DNA of 53,982 nt from an uncultured Prochlorococcus sp. GTDB taxonomy: Bacteria > Cyanobacteriota > Cyanobacteriia > PCC-6307 > Cyanobiaceae. Made by a program: the position numbers and the translations under genes. Positions 46,601-53,982 of this stretch are shown one piece after another; the stretch's first letter is position 1, and the number at the start of each line of letters is the position of its first letter. The notes under the pieces were generated by a model that saw nothing but the letters and a program-made list of their open reading frames with translations, was not told the DNA's origin and searched no databases. The stretch spans positions 1 to 53,982 of the forward strand of contig CACJAC010000005.1 of the NCBI GenBank assembly GCA_902591275.1. The letters are read 5' to 3'.

Positions 46601-47451
46601 TTGCTTTTAGGAATTTTTCCCGCCAGTTTTTGTTTGGCTATTTGCCAAAGCCGTTGAAAGTCTTTGGGAGTTTGTTTTTTAATATTATCTCCTGCATGCT
46701 CTTCGACGATTGAAAATCTGTCTAAAAATTTTATATTAGTTTTTTGAAGAGCTGATTCAGGATTGATCTTTAAAAAGTTTGAGAGATTAAGAAGGGTAAA
46801 GTAAATATCCCCAAATTCATTTTTTATCTCTGAATCATTTTTGCTTTTAATTACTTCCTTTAATTCATTAATCTCTTCTTCTAACTTTTTAAAAATCTCA
46901 TCAGTACTTTCCCACTTGAAGCCATGTTCTTTAACAACATTTGTGATTTTACCTGTTCCAACCGTTGGGGGTAAATTTTTAATTTTCAAATTTAAATTTC
47001 TACTAATTGAAGATTTCATATGAGGTGCTTCTTTTTCTAAATTTTTTATATTTACCCAAATCTGTTGTGATTTTTTTAATGATACTTTTTCTTTCTTGTT
47101 AAAAATATATGGATGTCTATTAATAATTTTCTTGTTTAGATTTTGTATAACATCATTTAGTGTAAATTCTTTTTCTTCGTAACCGATTTCAGCATGAAGC
47201 ATGACTTGTAATAAGAGATCTCCTAACTCCTCACACATGTTATCTGCATTTTTTTCATATATCGCATCTATAAATTCATTACTTTCTTCATACAAAAATG
47301 GGATCAACGATATATGAGACTGTATTTTCTGCCATGGGCAGCCCCATGTTTTATCTTTTAATGCTTTGATATTAGATATTAAGTTTTTAAAACTATTTAT
47401 AGTCTCTAAATCGGAATTGTTTTCCAATTTATATCTATTGTTTGAGGACAT
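46597..47451 (-). CDS. mazG: MazG nucleoside triphosphate pyrophosphohydrolase
   Basis: House-cleaning enzyme hydrolysing (d)NTPs to monophosphates. The 284-residue bacterial form has two MazG repeats: KDKTWGCPWQKIQSHISLIPFLYEESNEFIDAI with EELGDLLLQVMLHAEIGYE (about 30-95), and TVGTGKITNVVKEHGFKWES with ELKEVIKSKNDSEIKNEFGDIYFTLLNLS (about 160-235). The Glu/Asp pattern EExxE-ExxD is intact. I use the ATG at 47451 (MSSNNRYKLE); a TTG at 47484 would add eleven residues. Phages of these hosts also carry mazG genes, but this copy is a full-length cellular type. Confidence 0.95.
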   Translation of the reverse strand: MSSNNRYKLENNSDLETINSFKNLISNIKALKDKTWGCPWQKIQSHISLIPFLYEESNEFIDAIYEKNADNMCEELGDLLLQVMLHAEIGYEEKEFTLNDVIQNLNKKIINRHPYIFNKKEKVSLKKSQQIWVNIKNLEKEAPHMKSSISRNLNLKIKNLPPTVGTGKITNVVKEHGFKWESTDEIFKKLEEEINELKEVIKSKNDSEIKNEFGDIYFTLLNLSNFLKINPESALQKTNIKFLDRFSIVEEHAGDNIKKQTPKDFQRLWQIAKQKLAGKIPKSK

Positions 47452-47548
47452 AGGATATATTTTATTAATTAAATTTTGCCTCAATCATGAAATATTTAAA
47501 TACTTAGTATAAATTTTTCAACTTCATCTATTAGAATGATCTATTATA

Positions 47549-47620
<72 letters not shown>

Positions 47621-47635
47621 TTTATTATTTTTCTA

Positions 47636-47977
47636 ATGACTGAGATCGTCAATCTTTCAATCAGTCAAAATGCTGCTTCAGAACTATCTAGGCAAGCTTC
47701 TTTTGGAGGTTCTCCAGGAGAAATGTCGATTGATTTGGTAGAGGATAAAAATTGTTCCGAAGGATGGATGCATATTAAATTAAGGCCAGGTACATGTAAT
47801 GGATCCCCTATTTCAAGAACTGAAGGAGTAACTTTATACGCGGATGTAAAAAAGTTTAATTTACTGAAAGATTTAAAATTAGATTATTACGGTGATTTGA
47901 GCGGTGGTGGATTTCTTATTTCAACACCAAAAAATGCAAAACGTTGTTCCTGTGGTTCTGGTTTCAAACTTTTGTAG
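47636..47977 (+). CDS. HesB/IscA-like iron-sulfur carrier protein
   Basis: A 113-residue A-type carrier relative thought to hold or pass Fe-S clusters or iron. It begins MTEIVNLSISQNAASELSRQ, typical of the family helix, and ends with KRCSCGSGFKLL. Cysteines at about 40, 54, 104 and 106; the last pair resembles the family CGCG ending and Cys54 in TCNGS may be the third ligand. Spacing between the first ligand and the pair is shorter than in standard IscA, so it belongs to a divergent branch. ATG at 47636 lies after the tRNA gene; a longer upstream frame would read through the tRNA and is rejected. Confidence 0.85.
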   Translation: MTEIVNLSISQNAASELSRQASFGGSPGEMSIDLVEDKNCSEGWMHIKLRPGTCNGSPISRTEGVTLYADVKKFNLLKDLKLDYYGDLSGGGFLISTPKNAKRCSCGSGFKLL

Positions 47978-48091
47978 AATGGATTTGTCTTTTTTTGCAA
48001 ACTAATATTATTTTCATTAATTGGCTGCTCTCAAGATAAAATAAATAAAAAGTTTATTGAAATAAAATTTGCACATGACAGAGATGAATGA
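47978..48091 (+). pseudogene. Orphan lipoprotein-signal-like frame between HesB-like gene and valS
   Basis: Directly after the TAG of the HesB-like gene, in the same frame, 37 codons stay open and encode a hydrophobic stretch FVFFCKLILFSLIGC followed by SQDKINKKFIEIKFAHD. LIGC is a good lipobox and the SQDK after it a typical mature lipoprotein start. There is no ATG, GTG or TTG in the frame, and it stops inside valS codon 5. It may be the remnant of a lost lipoprotein gene whose 5' end was removed, or chance. Low confidence. Confidence 0.3.
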
Positions 48092-50831
48092 TCAATTATC
48101 TTTAGAGAATTATTCACCTTTTGAAGTAGAGAAAAAGTGGCAAGAAAAATGGGAAAGTCTAAAGGCGTTTAGTCCTAACCCAGAGGATGATGGTGAGCCT
48201 TTTTGTGTTGTCATCCCGCCACCAAATGTAACTGGATCTTTGCATATGGGGCATGCATTTAATACGGCTTTGATAGATGTTGTAGTACGTTTTCAAAGAC
48301 TTTTAGGTAAGAATGTTTTGTGTTTACCGGGAACTGATCATGCTTCAATAGCTGTTCAAACTATTCTCGAAAAACAATTAAAAAGTGAAGGCAAAACAAG
48401 CATGGATATTGGAAGAGATGAGTTTCTTAAAAGAGCATGGAACTGGAAAGAACAAAGTGGTGGAAGAATAGTTTCTCAATTAAAAAGGATAGGATATTCA
48501 GTTGACTGGACTAGAGAAAGATTTACTCTTGATCAAAAATTAAATGAAGCAGTTATTGAGGCTTTTAATATTCTTTATAAAAAGAATTTAATTTATAGAG
48601 GCGAATATTTGGTTAATTGGTGCCCTGAATCTCAATCTGCCGTAAGTGATCTTGAAGTTGAAATGCAAGAAGTAAATGGTCATTTATGGCATTTTAAATA
48701 CCCTTTAATTTCTGAAGGTGTTGAACACTTAGATAAGTACTTAGAAGTTGCAACAACAAGACCAGAAACTCTTTTGGGTGATACTGCTGTGGCAGTTAAT
48801 CCTGATGATGATAGATATAAAGAATTTATTGGTCTCAAAGTAAAAGTTCCTTTTGTTGATAGAGAAATACCTATTATCTCTGATTCACATGTTGATAAAG
48901 ATTTTGGTACGGGTTGTGTGAAGGTTACTCCAGCTCATGATCCAAATGATTTTGCAATAGGAAAAAGGCATAATTTAAAACAGATTAATGTAATGAACAA
49001 AGATGGAACTTTAAATATTAATGCAGGTATTTTTCAAAATTTAGATAGATATGACGCTAGAAAGAAAATTATCAAAGAATTGGATAACTTAGGCCTGCTG
49101 ACAAAGATAGAGGATTATAAACATACTGTTCCTTTTTCTGATAGAGGTAAGGTGCCAATTGAACCTTTATTGTCAACACAATGGTTTTTGAAAATGGATG
49201 ATATATCACAAGGATGTCTTAATGAAATTGATTCTAAAAAACCATCGTTTATTCCTCCACGCTGGGAGAAAGTTTATAAGGACTGGTTAGAGAATATTAA
49301 TGATTGGTGTATCAGTCGGCAATTGTGGTGGGGGCACCAAATACCGGCCTGGTATGTTTTAGATGAATCTCAAGACTCAATAGAACAAAATACTCCATAT
49401 ATCGTTGCAAGAAATGAAGAGGATGCCTTAATCGAAGCTAATAAAAAATTTGGATTAAATATTAAATTGGTTCGCGATAAAGATGTTTTGGATACATGGT
49501 TTTCAAGTGGTTTGTGGCCTTTTTCAACCCTTGGTTGGCCAAATACAAATGATCCTGATTTTAAACAATGGTATCCAAATAGTGTTCTTGTTACTGGTTT
49601 CGATATTATTTTCTTCTGGGTGGCGAGAATGACAATGATGGGGAATACTTTTACAAAGAATATTCCTTTTAGGGATGTTTATATTCATGGTTTAGTGCGA
49701 GATGAAAACAATAAAAAAATGAGTAAAAGTTTAGGTAATGGTATTGATCCAATACTATTAATTGATAAATATGGTTCTGATGCTCTACGATTTGCTTTAA
49801 TTCGAGAAGTTGCAGGCGCTGGACAAGATATCCGGCTTGATTTTGATAGGAAAAAAGATACATCTTCAACCGTTGAAGCTTCAAGAAATTTTGCGAATAA
49901 ATTATGGAATGCAACTAAATTTGTGTTAATTAATAAAACTTTTAATAATAATTATTCGCTTAATGAGAGTGATGAAACTTCTTTAGAGTTATGTGATAAG
50001 TGGATTTTATCGAAATTGAATCAGGTAAATTTAAAAGTCGCTGCTTTGTTGACAGAATATAAATTGGGAGAATCTGCGAAACTTCTATATGAATTTACGT
50101 GGAATGATTTTTGTGACTGGTATGTAGAATTTGCTAAACAAAGGTTTAATAATAAAGAGATTAAAAATAGACAAATATCTGAAAAAGTTTTAATAAAAGT
50201 GCTCAATGATATTTTGGTAATGATTCATCCTTTTATGCCGCACATTACTGAGGAACTTTGGCATGTGTTGCAACTAAAACCAGATAAAGAATTATTATCT
50301 CTTCAAAAATGGCCAATTCACGAAAATAAATTTGTTGATAATAAGCTTGATAATTCCTTTCAGCAACTCTTTGAAATTATTAGGTTGATTAGAAATTTGA
50401 GAGCTGAATTAGGTCTTAAGCCATCAGAAAAAAGTCCTGTATATTTAATTTCAGACAATGATGAATTGATTGATTTTTTAAAAACTTTAGTTGATGATAT
50501 TCAAACCTTAACTAAATCTTCTGAAGTATTTATTTTTAAAACTAATGCTGTTGATAAAAAAGAGTTCGCTAAATCTTTTTCCGGGATAATTAGTGATTTA
50601 GAGGTTTACTTACCTTTTCAGGATTTTGTAAATATAGACGCATTAAAGGAAAGGTTAACCAAGGATTTAAAAAAGGTGAATATTGAATTAGAAAATTTAA
50701 ATAAGAGATTATCTAATAATAATTTCGTTGATAAGGCTCCAAAAGATATTGTTGATGAATGCAGATTTAAATTAAATGAGGGTTCGGTACAAAAGGAAAG
50801 AATTACTAAAAAACTCGAACTTTTGAATTGA
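48075..50831 (+). CDS. valS: Valyl-tRNA synthetase
   Basis: Class I synthetase charging tRNA-Val; the tRNA-Val(UAC) gene is 450 bases upstream, probably coincidence. From the ATG at 48075 the protein has 918 residues. The HIGH-type motif is HMGH (about 57-60, in VTGSLHMGHAF), the editing domain carries TTRPETLLGDTAVAV and GTGCVKVTPAHDPNDF, and KMSKS is in NNKKMSKSLGNG near 547. The last 65 residues form the arm-like coiled coil typical of ValRS. A TTG start at 48069 would add two residues. The next gene begins two bases after its stop. Confidence 0.97.
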   Translation: MTEMNDQLSLENYSPFEVEKKWQEKWESLKAFSPNPEDDGEPFCVVIPPPNVTGSLHMGHAFNTALIDVVVRFQRLLGKNVLCLPGTDHASIAVQTILEKQLKSEGKTSMDIGRDEFLKRAWNWKEQSGGRIVSQLKRIGYSVDWTRERFTLDQKLNEAVIEAFNILYKKNLIYRGEYLVNWCPESQSAVSDLEVEMQEVNGHLWHFKYPLISEGVEHLDKYLEVATTRPETLLGDTAVAVNPDDDRYKEFIGLKVKVPFVDREIPIISDSHVDKDFGTGCVKVTPAHDPNDFAIGKRHNLKQINVMNKDGTLNINAGIFQNLDRYDARKKIIKELDNLGLLTKIEDYKHTVPFSDRGKVPIEPLLSTQWFLKMDDISQGCLNEIDSKKPSFIPPRWEKVYKDWLENINDWCISRQLWWGHQIPAWYVLDESQDSIEQNTPYIVARNEEDALIEANKKFGLNIKLVRDKDVLDTWFSSGLWPFSTLGWPNTNDPDFKQWYPNSVLVTGFDIIFFWVARMTMMGNTFTKNIPFRDVYIHGLVRDENNKKMSKSLGNGIDPILLIDKYGSDALRFALIREVAGAGQDIRLDFDRKKDTSSTVEASRNFANKLWNATKFVLINKTFNNNYSLNESDETSLELCDKWILSKLNQVNLKVAALLTEYKLGESAKLLYEFTWNDFCDWYVEFAKQRFNNKEIKNRQISEKVLIKVLNDILVMIHPFMPHITEELWHVLQLKPDKELLSLQKWPIHENKFVDNKLDNSFQQLFEIIRLIRNLRAELGLKPSEKSPVYLISDNDELIDFLKTLVDDIQTLTKSSEVFIFKTNAVDKKEFAKSFSGIISDLEVYLPFQDFVNIDALKERLTKDLKKVNIELENLNKRLSNNNFVDKAPKDIVDECRFKLNEGSVQKERITKKLELLN

Positions 50832-50833
50832 GA

Positions 50834-51430
50834 ATGAATATATTTCTTGAAAATATTTATAATTTGTCTTTTTTTTTTAATACTGGTTTTGGGATCTTTT
50901 CGTTTGTTTGTATTTATATTTTAATTGTTTTATTAATACTTCCAGCCTCTTGGTTATCTTTATTATCAGGTTTTTTATATGGCTCATATTTAGGATCAAT
51001 TATCGTTTTCATTTCCGCTTCCATAGGAGCATCAATTGCTTTTTTTGTATCAAAAAGTTTTTTTGCAAAAAAGCTAAAAAATCTTTTTAGCCGTTATCCA
51101 AAATTAAGTGTCATGGAAAAAGTAGTAGAAAAAGGCGGACTTAAATTAATTTTTTTAGCCAGATTATCGCCGATATTTCCCTTCAGTATTCTTAATTATT
51201 TTTATGGTTTGAATAATGTTAAATTTAGAGATTTTGCTCTTGGTCTTATTGGAATAATTCCAGGCACTTTTCTTTATTGCTCAATAGGTAGTTTGGCAAA
51301 AAGTATTCAGGAGTTAAAAAATGTGCAATCACCAAATAATTTATATATTACTAGCATTGGAATTATTTCAACTTTTTTAGTTGTATATTTCTCAGCTAAA
51401 TACTCCAGAGAATATTTTGAAAAATCCTAA
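50834..51430 (+). CDS. TVP38/TMEM64 (SNARE-associated, DedA-like) membrane protein
   Basis: A 198-residue protein with five or six hydrophobic segments. LPASWLSLLSGFLYGSYLGSIIVFISASIGASIAFFVSK (about 35-75) and LIFLARLSPIFPFSILNYFYGL with LGLIGIIPGTFLYCSIGS (about 112-160) are the conserved VTT domain features. Members act as lipid scramblases or phosphate carrier transporters in some bacteria; function here is unknown. ATG lies two bases after the valS stop. Confidence 0.82.
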   Translation: MNIFLENIYNLSFFFNTGFGIFSFVCIYILIVLLILPASWLSLLSGFLYGSYLGSIIVFISASIGASIAFFVSKSFFAKKLKNLFSRYPKLSVMEKVVEKGGLKLIFLARLSPIFPFSILNYFYGLNNVKFRDFALGLIGIIPGTFLYCSIGSLAKSIQELKNVQSPNNLYITSIGIISTFLVVYFSAKYSREYFEKS

Positions 51431-51434
51431 GAAT

Positions 51435-51587
51435 CTACTCTTTAATATTCCAATCTCTAATTGATGCAATTAAGATAAACCACAACAGTCTAAATTTACC
51501 TAGTAAGGTTTTGTTGGCTTCTAATTCGATATATTTTGCCTGTCCACAAGGTGTTTTTATGAAGTTGAAAACTTTTTCCTTCGTCAT
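51435..51587 (-). CDS. Hypothetical 50-residue small protein
   Basis: A complete ATG-to-TAG frame of 50 codons, too short to be picked up by usual length cutoffs. It begins MTKEKVFNFIKTPCGQAKYI and ends WFILIASIRDWNIKE; the centre (about 29-43) has a short hydrophobic patch. GAGAG lies about nine bases before the ATG on the minus strand and TATAAA some 30 bases further upstream could be a -10 box. It is in the spacer after the ligase gene and faces the DedA-like gene tail to tail with a four-base gap. No family recognised. Confidence 0.5.
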   Translation of the reverse strand: MTKEKVFNFIKTPCGQAKYIELEANKTLLGKFRLLWFILIASIRDWNIKE

Positions 51588-51704
51588 AAGTCTCTCAAAA
51601 AGTCCTGATAATTATTCCTATATTTTATAGCCAAGATTTTTATTTTTTTTATTTTAAAACCACATTTTTCTTTGACTACTTTGTTGAGTATTATTTTTTA
51701 AAAT

Positions 51705-53033
51705 TTAAACTTTTTCTCCAGCTTTAAATCCTCTAAAGCATTTGAATCTAGGAAATCTAAGACTAAAAGTTACCGCATCCTTGGATTTCGTTTTAGCATC
51801 AGCTCTGATTTCTACAAGTTGACCTATAAGATGACTCCGTTTTGACCAATATTCTTGACGTTGGATATCACTAAATCCGCTTCCACAACTAAGACTGTAT
51901 TCATACCCATCATCTTCCCCTTCTACTAGGACAGCTCCTAGTCGACCTTTATTGCGACCTGTTCCTTCCTCAACCGATACAACCTTTAAAGTGACTTCTA
52001 TGAAAGGTTTTGCTTTTAACCAACTGTGTGTTCTTTTACATTCATACATAGCATCAGGATCTTTAATCATTACTCCTTCATATCCACCTTCCACGGCAGC
52101 TTTATTTAGCTCTACAAATCTTTTTTGTCCCTCTAGGGTGTCGAGATTTACATTTTCCCATTCAAGTGTTTTTACATGTCTTAGAAGCATAGAATATTTT
52201 GCTACCCATTCTTTTACTAATAAACTTCTTGCTGTTTGACTAGTGTTCCATCTCCCTTTTTGGAAGTTTTCAAGGGGACATAAGTCAAATAGGTGAAGAA
52301 CTGCGTCTTTTGTTTGTTTGCCATCTTTTCTATGAACCTGTTTCATCAAATCCTGAAAGTTAGCACTCATTACTTCACCATCTAGGACTAAGTCATGGGG
52401 TGCAGGATTTTCTTTTAACACGTTTTCTATTTCTGAGATAATATGACCAAAATTATGGAATTGTTTCCCATTACGAGAAAACATTTCTACTTTATTTTGT
52501 CTAATAATAGTTAAGACGCGCACACCATCTAATTTGATTTCAATTTGCTTTTTTCCTATCATTTTTTTTTCATGATTTGCACTGTCATGAGCTAGGGGAC
52601 ATGAAAAAATAGGAATCGCATATTTGGGAAATTTCTTGGCTATCTTGTTGATTGTTTTTTCAGATACACCACATCTAAGATCTTTAATTAAAACTCGTCT
52701 ATAAAATCCATTCCACTCTTCTTTTTTGGCAGATTCCATAGCCGTAATAATTGCATCGCGAGCAGCGTGACCAGTAAGTTCTCTTTGAATAAGCTTATTT
52801 GCTAATACCCTAAAATCTTTCCATAAAAAATTTTGACTTTTTTCATTCTCTTTTTCAGGAACAATTTTTACACCAAAAGTTACCAATGGATCAAGTGCCA
52901 TACGTATTCCTTCAAAGAAATCATCTAAACCTTGTTCCATTGCTTCTGAGATGATTTTTTCTTTATCTAATCTACTTGGATGTAATTCTAATTGATGTAT
53001 TATCTCTTCTTTATACAATTCTTTTTGCCTCAC
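51705..53033 (-). CDS. ATP-dependent DNA ligase, T4-phage-like type
   Basis: A 442-residue nucleotidyltransferase ligase. The AMP-accepting lysine is Lys167 in EIKLDGVR (motif I), motif III-like LDLVLDGEV is near 215, motif IV in EGVMIKD and motif V in WLKAKPF (about 334-350). The 150-residue N-terminal domain has FYRRVLIKDLRCGVS, which resembles the RRVMMRDLECG segment I recall from T4 gp30. Bacteria seal Okazaki fragments with the NAD-dependent LigA, not seen here, so this is an additional repair enzyme or one of phage descent. It is co-directional with the 139-residue protein upstream by nine bases. Confidence 0.88.
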   Translation of the reverse strand: MRQKELYKEEIIHQLELHPSRLDKEKIISEAMEQGLDDFFEGIRMALDPLVTFGVKIVPEKENEKSQNFLWKDFRVLANKLIQRELTGHAARDAIITAMESAKKEEWNGFYRRVLIKDLRCGVSEKTINKIAKKFPKYAIPIFSCPLAHDSANHEKKMIGKKQIEIKLDGVRVLTIIRQNKVEMFSRNGKQFHNFGHIISEIENVLKENPAPHDLVLDGEVMSANFQDLMKQVHRKDGKQTKDAVLHLFDLCPLENFQKGRWNTSQTARSLLVKEWVAKYSMLLRHVKTLEWENVNLDTLEGQKRFVELNKAAVEGGYEGVMIKDPDAMYECKRTHSWLKAKPFIEVTLKVVSVEEGTGRNKGRLGAVLVEGEDDGYEYSLSCGSGFSDIQRQEYWSKRSHLIGQLVEIRADAKTKSKDAVTFSLRFPRFKCFRGFKAGEKV

Positions 53034-53042
53034 AAGAAATTA

Positions 53043-53462
53043 TTAATTCACTTTTGCTATTCTGTCTATTTTCCAATCATTGTCAGTTTTTGCAAAAGTA
53101 AAATCTAATGGGAGCTCATCTTGTTTATCTTCTGATTTTAAATTCAAAGTTATTATGATTTGATCTTCTTGGACTCTAGGTCTTCCTGATTTTAAATTTC
53201 TGTATTTATTGAGATTTAAACTAGCTAAAAATTTAAGAAAGTCTTGGCGCTTCACATGAGTTTTATAAGTTTTTGTAGTCAAGCCATAAGCTGCATCAAT
53301 TCTGCCAGCAGCTATTTGATCAAAAAACTTTCTTACTAACGGATTAATTCCTCTGGCGCTTATAACTAATTTGACTGCATTAAAAGTCCAAAAAGAAACT
53401 AGTACAGCTCCGCCAACTAATAGTGCTTTAATCCCTATATCTTTAACTAGTGTTGCATCCAT
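53043..53462 (-). CDS. Membrane-anchored NTF2-like protein
   Basis: A 139-residue protein with one N-terminal hydrophobic segment (about 11-33, ALLVGGAVLVSFWTFNAV) and a soluble domain. The soluble part, from INPLVRKFFDQIAAGRIDAAYGLTTKTYKTHVKRQDFLKFLA to FTFAKTDNDWKIDRI, has the helix plus beta-sheet pattern of DUF4864/DUF4878-type NTF2-like domains, a recognition by pattern only. No catalytic residues. Starts upstream of the ligase by nine bases on the same strand; divergent from the SprT-like gene. Confidence 0.68.
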   Translation of the reverse strand: MDATLVKDIGIKALLVGGAVLVSFWTFNAVKLVISARGINPLVRKFFDQIAAGRIDAAYGLTTKTYKTHVKRQDFLKFLASLNLNKYRNLKSGRPRVQEDQIIITLNLKSEDKQDELPLDFTFAKTDNDWKIDRIAKVN

Positions 53463-53547
53463 GTTGATTTGAGTTTTTTATTACTTTAAGAAAAGAAATC
53501 GTTTTTGATGGCTTTTTTTGTCAAAATAATACTAATTTTAATCCATA

Positions 53548-53982
53548 ATGCCTGTAATTCCTCTTTTACCTTTATTTCACAAATTTAATAGCCAATATTT
53601 TGAAAATTCTCTAGCGGTTAATAATCAACCTTTAGTAAAAGTTAGATGGAGTGATAATAGATTAAAAACCACTGCAGGTTTTTATAAAAGAAAAAGAATT
53701 AATGGTCTTGTAGATTCTGAAATTATCTTATCGAAACCTATTTTGAGTAAATTATCTACTAGTGAAATAAACAGTACTTTATGTCATGAAATGATTCATG
53801 CATGGGTAGATCGGATATTAAAAAAAAATGAGATACATGGTCCAAATTTCTTAGAAAAGATGAATGAAATTAATAAGAAAGAGAAGAATTTTCAAATTTC
53901 TGTGAGGCACTCATTTCCTATTGAAAGGAGAGAATTAAAATACATAGGAACTTGCCAAAATTGTGGTGAGAAATTTTTCTAT
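53548..53982 (+). CDS. SprT-like zinc metalloprotein (3' truncated by window end)
   Basis: 145 residues are visible and the frame is open at the window end. The catalytic metal motif HEMIH is at 80-84 and a possible third ligand histidine at 98 in IHGPNF, both as in the SprT/Spartan family of DNA-protein crosslink proteases. A zinc ribbon begins with CQNCGEKFFY (Cys 136 and 139); its second cysteine pair would lie beyond the window. ATG at 53548 starts MPVIPLLPLFHKFNSQYF, matching the N-terminal helix of the family. Repair of protein-DNA crosslinks is inferred from eukaryotic relatives. Confidence 0.88.
   Translation, partial: MPVIPLLPLFHKFNSQYFENSLAVNNQPLVKVRWSDNRLKTTAGFYKRKRINGLVDSEIILSKPILSKLSTSEINSTLCHEMIHAWVDRILKKNEIHGPNFLEKMNEINKKEKNFQISVRHSFPIERRELKYIGTCQNCGEKFFY

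Noticed and set aside
46597-47451. mazG as a cyanophage acquisition
   Set aside because: The protein is the two-repeat bacterial form in an operon with speE, unlike the short phage versions.

Overview
The window looks like chromosomal core DNA from a high-light, low-GC Prochlorococcus marinus or a very close relative. The evidence is the strongly AT-rich sequence, the tightly packed short spacers, typical cyanobacterial proteins (DUF3134, DUF1400, ABC1 kinase, sucrose-phosphate synthase, group 2 sigma factor), and the order dnaN, PRC-barrel protein, purL, purF, gyrase/topoisomerase subunit A. As I remember it, that order is the conventional start of Prochlorococcus genomes, here read backwards. 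Species assignment is from recognition, not from a search.

Region by region. 1-6753 (minus strand apart from the first gene): end of a GyrA/ParC-like subunit, purF, purL, a PRC-barrel protein and dnaN. 6754-7090: the only gene-free stretch over 300 bases, AT-rich with a cluster of DnaA-box-like 9-mers, the likely replication origin. 7091-10630: a minus-strand operon of ABC1 kinase, DUF1400 protein and threonine synthase. 10699-16947: plus-strand recN, uvrA and sucrose-phosphate synthase. 16881-18478: minus-strand DUF3134, mraY and an 81-residue protein. 18532-30530: short alternating blocks (argG; rpsF and aroE; dnaK; thiO; purU; ClC transporter and acnB; DAHP synthase) whose convergent partners often touch or overlap at their stop codons. 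A 76-bp tandem duplication sits at the end of the DAHP synthase gene. 30599-35835: minus-strand phytol-kinase-like protein, sigma factor, ppk and an MFS exporter. 35878-36681: cobA. 36654-47451: an eleven-kilobase minus-strand run, mazG, speE, speB, gcvT, aspS, pyrG, queE, queC, pabB, pabC, with several 4-base overlaps. 47549-51430: plus-strand tRNA-Val, a HesB-like protein, valS and a DedA/TVP38-type membrane protein. 51435-53462: a 50-residue small ORF, an ATP-dependent DNA ligase resembling the T4 phage type, and a membrane-anchored protein, all minus. 53548-end: an SprT-like metalloprotein cut by the window edge.

The genes serve ordinary housekeeping: replication initiation and clamp, purine and pyrimidine synthesis, aromatic, arginine and threonine synthesis, folate and deazaguanine precursors, polyamines, one-carbon metabolism, the TCA cycle, phosphate storage, osmolyte synthesis, repair and protein quality control. 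I see no CRISPR array, insertion sequence, prophage or defence island, and no convincing new multi-gene system. The most unusual observations are the 76-bp duplication at 30452-30606, an orphan lipoprotein-like reading frame before valS (47978-48091), the 50-residue ORF at 51435-51587, and the phage-type ligase.
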